DNA of 64,000 nucleotides from Castanea sativa. Lineage: Eukaryota; Streptophyta; Magnoliopsida; Fagales; Fagaceae. Positions 34,434 to 44,625 of the stretch are shown here, one piece after another. The DNA is taken from positions 33,267,751 through 33,331,750 of the forward strand of contig NC_134020.1 in assembly GCF_040712315.1 (NCBI RefSeq). The letters are read 5' to 3'. The first letter of the stretch is position 1. The number at the start of each line of letters is the position of its first letter. The translations under genes and the position numbers were made by a program. The notes under the pieces were generated by a model, which did not search any database, was not told the origin of the DNA, and was given only the letters and a program-made list of their open reading frames with translations.

Positions 34434-35600
34434 TCAGGAAAAAAGAAAAAGAAGAAGACTTATGGGCTCTCTGTCTATTAGAATGTAAACAAGAATTTTA
34501 GTTAATAAACTAAAGTTCATTGATTGAGTAATTTGTTTTTTGGAGAAGAAACCTAAATATTTCATTGAAGAAAAAATTCCGTCATAATCGGCTAAAAGTA
34601 CATTATTTAAGCGTGGAGTAGCATCTTTCATCCACACAGATAAATCGCTAATATATTTTACATACATAACAAGGTTGTGAGCCATTGAGATGCCTTGTCT
34701 ACATATATGAGAAAAACAGAAGTTGCTAAAAATACTTACATACAAAAGACTTTCTGTTTGAAATAAAGTGTCTAAACGAAGCAAAACGCTCTTCCTCACT
34801 TCTAAGGCAGTGCCAACTCAATGCTAAAAGTAATTGATGCGGTCGCCTGAAGTCCCAAGTAAAAAAAATGTCTCCAAATTTCAACCAATAAGGTTATTTC
34901 TATCAATGTAATGGTAATAATTAAGCCCAAATATTAGCCAACAAATAAAATAATATTTTTTATCAAATGAAATACAAACAAAGAAGAGAGAGAAATGTTA
35001 CGTTCACAATACTTTAGAACAAATCTTAAGTAACAAGTTGTTATTGATGGCAAAAAAATTTTAGTGTTGAGTTCAAATTAGAATTAGTAACAACTTAATA
35101 CCTAAGATTTGTTACAAAAAATATTGTGAATGTAATACTTCTAAAAAAAAAAGAGCAATACACAAAAAAATTTACAACATTTTTCACAATAGTTGAGTTG
35201 ACAAATTTTTACTAGTTCTTATCTAGGTCCACCATTAACATCACTCTTTTACTTACGGTTATCAATCTGCAATATCATTAGGAGTGAAAATTTTGTCAAA
35301 TTTTTTGTGTCTATAGACTTTCAAAAAAAAAAAAAAAATTATGTGATTCATGTTAATTAGTAGAAATTTTGTATCTAAAACAAGATAATCAATTTTCGTT
35401 TTCGGCCCTAAATACATCAAGCCGCCCTGTCCTAAGGGCATCCGCCCCTGTTCTAAGGGCATCGTGATCACCTCGGAGTCTCCCTCAAGAATAATTGAGG
35501 AAAGACCAAGTTTCATGGTGAAAACAACAGCTCTTCTCGGCCAAAGCTTCAACATCTGCTATGATGACTGAGTTGAGTGCATTACCCAACCATTGAACTG
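34434..35600 (-). pseudogene. Broken RNase H-like (RVT_3) fragment, probably LINE-derived
   Basis: On the minus strand two pieces of one RNase H-like domain are visible. The upstream piece at about 35560-35450 reads ARRAVVFTMKLGLSSIILEGD. The downstream piece at about 34720-34590 reads GISMAHNLVMYVKYISDLSVWM and then the LLADYDG ending seen in plant L1-type RNase H tails. Between them are about 700 bp of unrelated sequence including a MITE. Just downstream of the first piece a short segment, 'gcccttagaacaggg', is repeated with one or two changes. Non-functional. Confidence 0.6.
34996..35138. mobile_element. Foldback MITE
   Basis: TIRs of about 55 bp: left 'gttacgttcacaatac', right inverted 'gtattacattcacaat', continuing through 'acaaatcttaagtaacaag'. 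Lies inside the broken RNase H region. Confidence 0.65.
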
Positions 35601-36369
35601 CTTGCCTAGGTTCTCACCTAATATCCTCACTCTTTATTTCCAAATTGCCTGCTTCAGGCCAGCTAATTGTAAATTTCTTCTTTCACACTAACTGTAAGCC
35701 CAATGGGTCTCTGAAAATGTCAGAATTGATACCAGTTTCTTGCCTATGGGCCATGGCGCATTTAGTTGCTTCTTCCTTATACCAGACTATCACAAGGTGT
35801 GGATCCCACGTATGAGAGAGACTCAGAGCCTGTTTGACTCAATCCATATAACTGCTACACGAGATAAAAGAGAAATATTATTAACACAATAAAATGTTAT
35901 TTGACTCGATCCATATAACTGTTTGCCATTAATATTTTAGTTATTGGGAAAATGTTATTTGTCGGGGCCTAGCACAACTCATGGAGGTGTGAAAACTGAC
36001 CAACAACAAATTCTTCGGCATCAAATTAATTATCATTATTTTTAAATAGTAAAGCAATAATAATTAATTGATAAGATTAAAGATGACTAGATGAGAATGG
36101 ACCTTTTGACGTGAACCAAATAGAGCCATATGATATCTACTTTACTCAATTACGACGCTCTTCGGATTATGCTGAAAATCTTTAGGTTATCATTAAGCAG
36201 GCAAATTGACCAACTACGATCAATATATAATTGGATTCAAAGTTGAAACTCCTTGGAATTGGGAGTTTGAAGATTGAGATAAGAGAATGAAGCTTAACTA
36301 GTAATGGTGAGTGTTTGAAGGTCTCGATTTATAATTAATTAAGTGGTGTTTGTTCATTTGTGTGTGATT
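35600..36369. other. Intergenic, no gene seen
   Basis: No domain or RNA recognised. Mixed AT-rich sequence between the RNase H fragment and the LINE. Confidence 0.5.
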
Positions 36370-36380
36370 AAGGAGCCTTT

Positions 36381-38240
36381 TTGCTTACTGCCTATTTTGC
36401 TGAATTATTTACTTCCTCTAACCCCCATGATTTACACTGTGTATTGGATGATGTACAATGTGTGGTGACGGATGATACGAGGGCTGACTTGGCTAAACCA
36501 TATACGGTGGAGGAAGTTGAGTTTGCAATTAAAGAAATGGCTCCTTTAAAAGCTCCAGGTCTGGATGGAACGCCCCCATTGTTCTATCAAACATATTGGA
36601 GTGAGGTTGGTATTGATATTTCTCAGGCAATTCTATATATTTTAAATTTTGGTTCACTGTTGAAATCCATTAACCATACTTTTATTACTCTAATTCCTAA
36701 AGTTCAAAATCTTGAGCGAGTGACTGATTTCAGACCTATAAGTTTGTGTAATTTGACTTATAAAATTGTTAGTAAGGTTATTGCAAATCGTTTGAAACCT
36801 TTTTCTGAATTCTATTATTTCAGAAAATTAAAGTGCTTTTACTGCTGACAGATTAATTACTGATAATATTCTAATAGCCTTTGAGTCCCTTCATCATATG
36901 AAAAATACTAGTACGGGGAAAATTGGTTTCATGGCTCTTAAATTGGACATGAGTAAGGCCTATGACAGGGTGGAATGGATGTTTTTTGAAAAAATTCTCT
37001 TACGGATGGGTTTCCAAGAGTCTTGGGTGGCTTTGATCATGGAGTGTATCACAACCATGTCTTATTCCATTTTGGTGAATGGTGAGCCTAAAGGTTTGTT
37101 TAAGCCATCTAGAGGTTTGAGACAAGGAGATCCCCTCTCACCCTATTTGTTTCTCTTTTGTGCTGAGGGTCTGAATGCCATCATTAGGGGAGTAGCTTTG
37201 AAGGGGGAAATTCAAGGTTTTTCCTTATGCAAAAGGGGGCCTAAGATTTCTCACATTTTTTTTTTCAGATGATTGCTTGTTGTTTTGTAGGTCTACTTTG
37301 GCCGAATGTGAAAAGATTCAAGAACTTCTATCTTATTATGAAGCAGCTTTGGGACAAATGATCAATAAAAATAAGACTACCTTATTTATTTTTTAGTAGA
37401 AACACTGATGTGCAGATGCAGAATGTTATTAAATTATCTCTACAGGTTCTGGCAATACAATATTATAAGAAGTATTTGGGGCTCCCCTCTTTTGTTGAGC
37501 GTGGAAAGAAAGCCTGTTTTACCCAACTAAAGGAAAGAATTTGGGCCAAAATGCAAGGGTGGAAGATAAAGCTTCTGTCTCAAGTTAGGAAGGAGGTGAC
37601 GATCAAGGCGGTGGTTCAAGCTATTCCCATGTATTCCATGAGCGTTTTCAAGCTTTCGGTGGGTTTATGCAAAGATATTGAAGCCACGATTCGAAAGTTC
37701 TGGTGGGGTCAAGGAGATGCCAAGAAAATCCACTATGTTAAATGGAGTACGCTTTATTCTTCAAAATCTGTGGGAGGTATGGGTTTTAGAGATATTCATA
37801 AATTTAATAATGCGTTGCTTGCTAAACAGGTGTGGAGGTTGTTACATCAAAAGAATACGTTAGTGTTAAAGGCTTTTAGTGCAAAGTATTTTCCGTCTGG
37901 AGATATTCTTAAAGCTAATTTTCATCCTCGGTGCTCATATGCATGGCGGAGCATTTTACAGGTGCGTGATGTAATTCATAAAGGGGTTGTTTGGAGAGTT
38001 GGGGATGAGAGTAAAATTGATGTTTGGGGTCATAGATGGTTACTTGCTCAAGATCATAGTAAGATTATTTCTCCTAGACTTACTTCACCGGTTTTGCATG
38101 TTAAGGATCTATTTTATCCAGGCACGAGAATTTGGGATCCGGAGCTACTAGAGAGGACTTTTGTGCAGTGGGAAGCTGAGCTGATAAAGGCCATTCCTGT
38201 CAGTAAAGGGCGGGTTAAAGATCAGCTACCTAGCCTTTAA
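36381..38240 (+). pseudogene. LINE ORF2 reverse transcriptase, frameshifted
   Basis: Three collinear frames make up a plant L1 RT: 36381-36848 (KAPGLDG, FITLIPK, FRPISLCN), 36898-37272 (ALKLDMSKAYDRVEW, SRGLRQGDPLSPYLF) and 37410-38240 (YLGLPSF, FWWG, GGMGFRDI). The catalytic Asp-Asp follows a 10-T run at 37256-37265. One extra T there throws the frame so that TGA replaces the motif; removing it from the reading gives F-S-D-D in place of the usual F-A-D-D. Other lesions lie near 36830 and 37390. Confidence 0.9.
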
Positions 38241-39106
38241 CTCCGGATGACAATTACAGTGTAAGAAGTGCTTACCGTATGTTGATGGATGAAGCAGGTA
38301 GCCAAGAACCAGGTACTTCCTCTCCGGAGAGATTTCAACAAGTTTGGAAGGGCATTTGGAAGATTCAGACACCAAATAAGATTCGCCATTTTATATGGCG
38401 TGCTGCTAGAGATTCTTTGCCTACAAAACTGAGCTTGAAAGCTTGGCACCTGCTTGTTGAGGATACTTGTGAGCTATGTGGGGACTTTCAAGAGACAACA
38501 TTGCATAGTTTGTGGCTGTGTGAGCATGCTCAAGCGATGTGGAAGTCAGATTTTAGTTTTGTCCCGTATTACAAAAAAGGTTTCAGAAACTTCTTTGATC
38601 TTTTGGAGGAAGTGCTGTGTAAATGGTCGAAGTATCATGTGGCTTTATTCTCTACAGTGGCGTGGTGTTTATGGTAGAGACGAAACTGTTTGCGGATGAG
38701 TCAGTTAGAAAATTGGGCTACCTCATTCCATGGAAACAACTGAAGTTTTGGCTGCACTTAGAGCTATCGTGTTTGCTAAAGAATTGAGCGTCTTCAAGGT
38801 AGTAGTAAAGGGTGATTGTTTGAAGGTGGTTTAGGCTTTGAAAGTTAAGGAGCGCTGTAATACTTTATATGGGACTGTTATTGAGGATGCGCGCAATCAA
38901 GGGGTTTCTATGCAAGCTTGTCATTTTCAGCATGTTAGAAGAGAGGGCAATAAGTTGGCTCATGCCTTAGCTATGAGAGCGGTTTCATCCGCATCTTTTG
39001 ATGTATGGGCAGAATAACTACCTAATGATTTAGAGGATGTATTCATTTCTGATTTTTCTGTTTTAGTTTACTAATATGGACTTACTGGTTTCTCAAAAAA
39101 AAAAAA
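36383..39106 (+). mobile_element. 5'-truncated L1-type LINE
   Basis: 2.7 kb ending in a poly(A) tract (39095-39108). Flanked by a 13-bp TSD with one mismatch: AAGGAGCCTTTTT (36370-36382) and AAGGAGCATTTTT (39107-39119). Only the RT and downstream part of ORF2 remains. ORF1 and the endonuclease are missing, as expected from incomplete reverse transcription. Confidence 0.9.
38260..39070 (+). pseudogene. LINE ORF2 zinc-binding and RNase H C-terminus, degraded
   Basis: 38279-38677 encodes the zf-RVT region of plant non-LTR elements (KIRHFIWRAARDSLPT, then CELCGDFQETTLHSLWLC). It is followed by an RNase H-like tail read between 38700 and 39060 (VLAALRAIVFAKEL, EGNKLAHALAMRAV) with stops at about 38830 and 39017. 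Continuous with the preceding RT. Confidence 0.8.
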
Positions 39107-39119
39107 AAGGAGCATTTTT

Positions 39120-39542
39120 TTATTAATTTTATTTGGAAAAAAGTGTAATTATAGATTTACATTATACTAGTAATAACAATGAAATATCACAATGTAAACT
39201 TTTTTTTTTTAATCTTCATAAGATGTCAAAGTCACACATGGCGAGTATGTGTTTGACTAAACATATTTATTTAAAGGTGAAATAAAAAATGGGTTTAAAC
39301 AAATAAATTAAAAATTTTCAAATAATTCTACTTATTTACTTAAAATCGCTTTTCGTCTCACTTTAAAATAAAAAAACTAATCATATGCAAATTTACAATT
39401 TTACTTATCTTAATGTAATCAACCAATATGTAAGATGAGAATTAGGTTGTGAGTCACTTCTTCTATTAATGACCTATAAAATATGTTTTTAATAAAAGAT
39501 CCCCATTAGATATTTAAATTGACTCCAACAACAACAACAACC

Positions 39543-39545
<3 letters not shown>
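39120..39545. other. Intergenic, no gene seen
   Basis: AT-rich spacer between the LINE and the Tat element. Nothing recognised. Confidence 0.55.

Positions 39546-39617
<72 letters not shown>
39546..39617. repeat. (CT)n(AT)n compound microsatellite at the Tat insertion site
   Basis: About 46 bp of CT then 26 bp of AT. The Tat element is inserted in the AT part, and AT sequence resumes at 50649. Confidence 0.95.
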
Positions 39618-39618
<1 letters not shown>

Positions 39619-40361
39619 GTAAGTGCACAATTGCGTCTGGACCCAAAAATACATGTGGGCTCAGGCCCAATGAGCCTTAAACAATAAAATTTGTAGAGTG
39701 TGGGCTCGCAATCTAGTTTAGTGATATTCGAAGCTTGATGAACATGCTAGAATGTTACAGTATTTGCAAACAACGGACGAATAAGACAAATGAACCTCCT
39801 CGGACGATTTATTTATTATTTCTCTCTTTTCTTTCAAAGGTTACAATTATTAGTATTTGTCTCTCTCTTTTTCTTTACTCTCTTCATTCCTTAAATACTT
39901 CTTCTCCTTCCCTCCTTATCCACGTGTAACGCAAATCACCCCATTAGACACCTGTCCCATCCACCACCCTCTGGAAGTCTTCAAATGATAGCAAGAAGGC
40001 TGACTTCTACTATTCAGGAGTCATTTTTCCATTAATGCGACCAGAGAGGTAAGTGCAGGGTTTTTAATGTGGAGGTTGCAGCCTTTTTCTAAGATATTTC
40101 TTTCACTCCGTGGTGTTTAAAGGGTATTTAGATCCCCCTCTTAACCAACAGTTCGTCCAGAACACTGCCTTGATCTTTATGGCGAATCCCAGGGTCTTCA
40201 CGGGTCTTTCCGAGGAGAGATTTGTCCTTGGACGAATCCTCGGACTCTCGACCTATGGGCCGACCTGCAGCTCTAGAGGCTTTTAGTCTAAAACAAACTA
40301 GCACCCATAAAAAATATAGCCCAAGGCCCAAATGCTTACTTAGGTCCTTTTATTCCCCACA
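39618..40361 (-). repeat. 3' LTR of element 1
   Basis: 744 bp, TGTAAGTGCAC to ATTCCCCACA on plus. Relative to the 5' LTR it lacks about 13 bp next to 'cctcggacg' and has a handful of substitutions. The polypurine tract on the minus strand is the GTTTTGAGGGGCTAT just outside (40362-40376). Confidence 0.92.
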
Positions 40362-40858
40362 ATAGCCCCTCAAAACTTTATTTTTCCTCATCTGAGGAGA
40401 AAAATAGAGTTTTGATCCGACCCGAGCTCCCTCCACACGTTTCTTAGATCAACACGCGTGTGGAGACCGTTTCGTTCCTAGAAAATGCCGTTTGGCGCTT
40501 CGAATTCCAGAATGCGCGCATTTATGACCGCATGTTACACCCTGTTCCCCACGTTCAACGGTGAGATGAACATCCAACGGCCCGTGTCCCCCCCTAAAAA
40601 TTTGGGCGGGAAGAATCCAATTTTGAGGCCACCTCCCGCACGTCATGACATTTGGAAATCTGCGCCCTCATTCATTTCTTCAGAATTCAATCACATCATA
40701 GCGTCAATCATCATCTTTTCTCTCCAAAATCCCGTGGAACTTCGCATAACTACAAACTTGTAAGTTCTTACTTTCTCTACTCCTTTCTCCTCAGATTCTG
40801 TCTTCGGCTTTCTCCTTAACCACTTTCCTCTTGAAACTTGCCCTTTCCTTTCTCTTAG

Positions 40859-43418
40859 ATGGGTAGATTTAAGTGCTTAGTTGATATCGCCGCTGGGATG
40901 GAAGGCTTTAGGGCCAAGTATCAAATTCCCAGCGACATAGGCTTGAAGTACTATCCGGCGAAAGTCGTAGGTGGTTCTAGGAAGACGGGAGAGGTTATCA
41001 TCCCTATGATTGCCTTCATAGAAGGTGGGATGACCCTCCCTATGAGAAGTGTGACTAGGGAATACCTTCGCAGCCATAGGTTATGCCCTGACTAATGCGC
41101 ACCCAATGTATTTAGAGTCTTAGGAAGTGTCGACGCTCTGAATGAGCAGATAGGCTTGAACTTCACTTGGCATGATGTTGTCTTCATGTATGAGTGCCAC
41201 AAACTTAGAAGCGTAGGTTATTACATTAAATCCCGGTCTAGTGTAGTTAGGTTAATTTCTTGTCTGCCCAAGTCCAATAAAGGCATGAAGGACGACTACC
41301 TCATCGCCTCAGGCAACTGGCACGAAGGCCCTCATTGCCCAGTCGTATGGGGAGACCCAGGTGTGACTCCTTAGGAGTTAATTTCTCTACCCCGAACTTT
41401 AATCTCAAAATTTTCTAATATTTATTTCCTTTTGCACACTGTCAATTTCGATTTCTCATACGCATTACAGATCTGACCATACTTAGCTTCTTTGGTATCC
41501 TTTCTCGCAGATAAACAACTCGTGCGCCCACGTCTGAGCCACTGCAACGTTGCTAACCTAAACCGCGTACTGCGCTCAGAAGTGTTTGTGAGTGAAGACC
41601 TGCAACTTAGAGCGGCTCACCTAATACTAGGGTACAACCCTATATCCTCAAATTTCCAGGAGATAGAAAACGCGATTATTGCGGGGGATAGGAGGCGCAA
41701 GAGAATAAATGTAGCAAGGCCACACTTTCTCGCCGACCATGACATTCCTGACGAGCCCAACACCATCCTATACACGCGACCCATCGTGGTGATACCTCTC
41801 TTAATGCACTCTCAGACAACCGCTGCCCCGGAGGAGCAAGTGTCCTCGTTGCACTCGTTGGACGAGGAGATAGACCAATTCCAGCTCGAGGACGTCGAAA
41901 GACCCCGAGGAAGCCAGTTTGTCGTACTCACTGACAAGGAAGACGAGCCCGCCGAGGCCTCTGGAGTTGCAGGTTTAATATTTGCGCGACCTGACGACGA
42001 TTCCGAGGAGGAGGAAATGGATGTGCTCCAAGGCCTTCTGACTAAGAGAGGTGAGAAGGTCGCCTAAAAAAGAGCGGGAGGGTCCCAAGTTCCTCCGTCC
42101 TTGCCACCACCCCCTCCTCTAGCCGATCTTAAACCTCCGGTTGAGAAGCCCAAGAAGAAAAGAAAGGGGGAGGCCGAGGAGGCTAGTGGCGAAAAACAGA
42201 AGAAGCCAAGATAGCAGCCACAGCAAGCTCAGCAGCAGAAACTGGACAAAGGCAAGGGACGTGCTCGTTTAGTTGAAAGTGGGGAAATCAGGGACATGGC
42301 CGAAGTGCGCTGAGCACTGGCTACCTGGTCTCTCGATTTGAGATTGGACAGAGCACCAATCTCTTGCCAGTCCAGCATTAGGGCATTCCAACAAGGTCAC
42401 ACCTACCACCTGGCCGAGGCGTTGGAACGTCCCCTTATGCTGCCCAAGGATATGGAAGCCTTGGAAAAAATGAGCCAGCCTTAGCTGTTCCTTTCTTTGA
42501 AAAGAGAATTAGCCCTGGTAAGTTTCACTTCTTATGAATATTTCATTTTTCATGATATCGGATTATTAGTAAGTGTTTTCCTGTATCTAACTCTCTGATA
42601 CTTTGTCACAGGCCATTCAAGAGGTCTTTGCTGCCGAGAAATTTATGGAGGACTCTCGGAAGAAGGCCGGAATGGAGCAGGAGATTCGGCTGGAGACTGA
42701 GAAGTCCCTAGGCCAGGCCCTCGCAGAAAACGAGAAACTCTCTTCTCAGCTGGCCAACCTAAAAAGAGAAAGAGACGGTGCCGAGGCCAGCTTGAGAACG
42801 ATGAGGACTCAAGTGGAGGGGCAGCGCAAGCTTTTCCATCAAAAGGACGACGAGCTCACCAACGCACAGAAGGAACGCTCTGACTTGGAGAAGGAGCTTG
42901 CGCTGATGAAGAAGGAAGCTCGCACCTTCATGGATTCACTGGAGGCTGTGAAGAAGGCTGGTTACAAGGAAGGGGTGACGACGACAGAAGACCAGTTGAC
43001 AGAGGCGTTCGCGGCCTTGTGCCGAGAATACTGTCAACAGGTCTGGGGCGAAGCCTTAAACGCAGCAGGGATTCCTTCAGCTTCCGAGCTGAGGAAGCCT
43101 GAGAATGTTTGGCTTCCCCTTGACATACAGGAGATAGATGAGGCTCCTGCTGTCGCTCCTGCCCCTGAGACGGCCACTTCTGCTTTCCCTCCTGCAATTC
43201 TTGAACCCATTCCAGATCCTACAGAACATACAGGTTCCAATAAAGAGAAGGAAGAGTGTGGAGGTGCCGAGAAAGACCCAAGCCAAAGTGTGAAGCCCAC
43301 CGTCCCTCCAACAACTACAGCCGACAAAGGGAAACAAGTCCTGTCTTCCTTGGAGTTGGAGCTAAAAAACACTGAGGCTACCAGCACTTCTCAGCAAGAC
43401 CCCCCTCCAAAAGTTTAG
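40859..43418 (+). pseudogene. Antisense three-exon gene of element 1, with nonsense mutations
   Basis: Exons 40859-41360 (502 nt), 41511-42517 (1007 nt) and 42612-43418 (807 nt), with introns CCAG|GTGTGA...CGCAG and CCTG|GTAAGT...CACAG. Joined length would be 2316 nt (771 codons plus stop). Exon 1 resembles the Transposase_28 ('putative gypsy type transposon') domain: 'GEVIIPMIAF...LPKSNKGMKDDYLIA'. Exon 2 has an acidic/proline linker and the basic PKKKRK motif. Exon 3 is a Glu/Lys-rich coiled coil of about 110 residues, then 'FAALCREYCQQVWGEALN' and a Pro/Thr-rich tail. In-frame stops at 41093, 42065, 42212, 42311 and 42482 kill it. A 5'UTR intron may run from GTAAGTT (40759) to the AG just before the ATG. 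Homologous to 55006-57560. Confidence 0.8.
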
Positions 43419-43860
43419 GGCCGAGCTTAGGGTTTCTTCTCTTTGTAATTGAGATTTTGCATGTAATGTATGTCAGAACAATTAATGAAAGACAGTTTCG
43501 TTTGATTTTCATTTGACTTGTATTTATTTTACCTTTATGTTTGCCATAAGAATTCCTCTCAAACTACATCTCATGAGTACATCAAGCACGAAATTATAAC
43601 GAACGCCTAATGGGCTAACTTAACTTTTTGCAAAGATTTGAAAAGTAAAGTGTTCAAGAACCTACCAGAAACAAACTTAATTTAGATGGTAAGTAGTGCC
43701 ACACTTTGCAAACCCATATGGTACTTAGAATTTGTAACCTGGAACGCTAATTTTAGTAAAGTGTGGGGTCCGAGGACCCTACCTTACCAAATTTCTGCTT
43801 GATACTTAAAGATGTATGACTTAAGATTCTATTTAAACATGATTCTGTTTAACAAATGAT

Positions 43861-44560
43861 AAGACATCAATTTCCACAAGATATGTGGTCCGAGGACCAT
43901 ACTTAACCAAATTTCTGTTTGACATTTTAGAACACATCAATTTCCACAAGGTATGTGGTCCGAGGACCATGCATTACCAAGTTTCTGTTTGATATTTTAG
44001 AACACATCAATTTCCACAAGGTATGTGGTCCGAGGACCATGCATTACCAAGTTTCTGTTTGATATTTTAGAACATATCAATTTCCACAAGGTATGTGGTC
44101 CGAGGACCATGCATGACCAAGTTTCTGTTTGATATTTTAGAACATATCAATTTCCACAAGGTATGTGGCCCGAGGACCATGCATTACCAAGTTTCTGTTT
44201 GATATTTTAGAACATATCAATTTCCACAAGGTATGTGGTTCGAGGACCATGCATTACCAAGTTTCTATTTGATATTTTAGAACATATCAATTTCCACAAG
44301 GTATGTGGTTCGAGGACCATGCATGACCAAGTTTCTGTTTGATATTTTAGAACATATCAATTTCCACAAGGTATGTGGTCCGAGGACCATGCATTACCAA
44401 GTTTCTGTTTGATATTTTAGAACATATCAATTTCTACAAGGTATGTGGTCCGAGGACCATGCATTACCAAGTTTCTGTTTGATATTTTAGAACATATCAA
44501 TTTCCACAAGGTATGTGGCCCGAGGACCATGCATTACCAAGTTTCTGTTTGATATTTTAA
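43861..44560. repeat. 70-bp tandem array in element 1 (10 units)
   Basis: The landmark 'tttccacaag' (one unit has tttctacaag) falls at 43871, 43941, 44011, 44081, 44151, 44221, 44291, 44361, 44431 and 44501: exactly 70 bp each time, no indels. Each unit holds the inverted repeat GGTCC-GA-GGACC or a one-base variant. It lies between integrase and the antisense gene, where Tat elements are known to carry tandem repeats. Confidence 0.95.
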
Positions 44561-44625
44561 GAGTTGTAACTGATAAGCCCCTATACATTTATAATTTAAA
44601 CCACAAACGACAAAAGTGCCTTTTA

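Noticed and set aside
42928..43387. Minus-strand ORFs of 86-117 codons
   Set aside because: Shadows of the coiled-coil exon of the antisense gene; codon pattern and conservation follow the plus strand.
43861..44560. CRISPR-like periodic array
   Set aside because: The whole 70-bp unit is repeated with no variable spacer, and it lies in a plant retrotransposon. It is a minisatellite.
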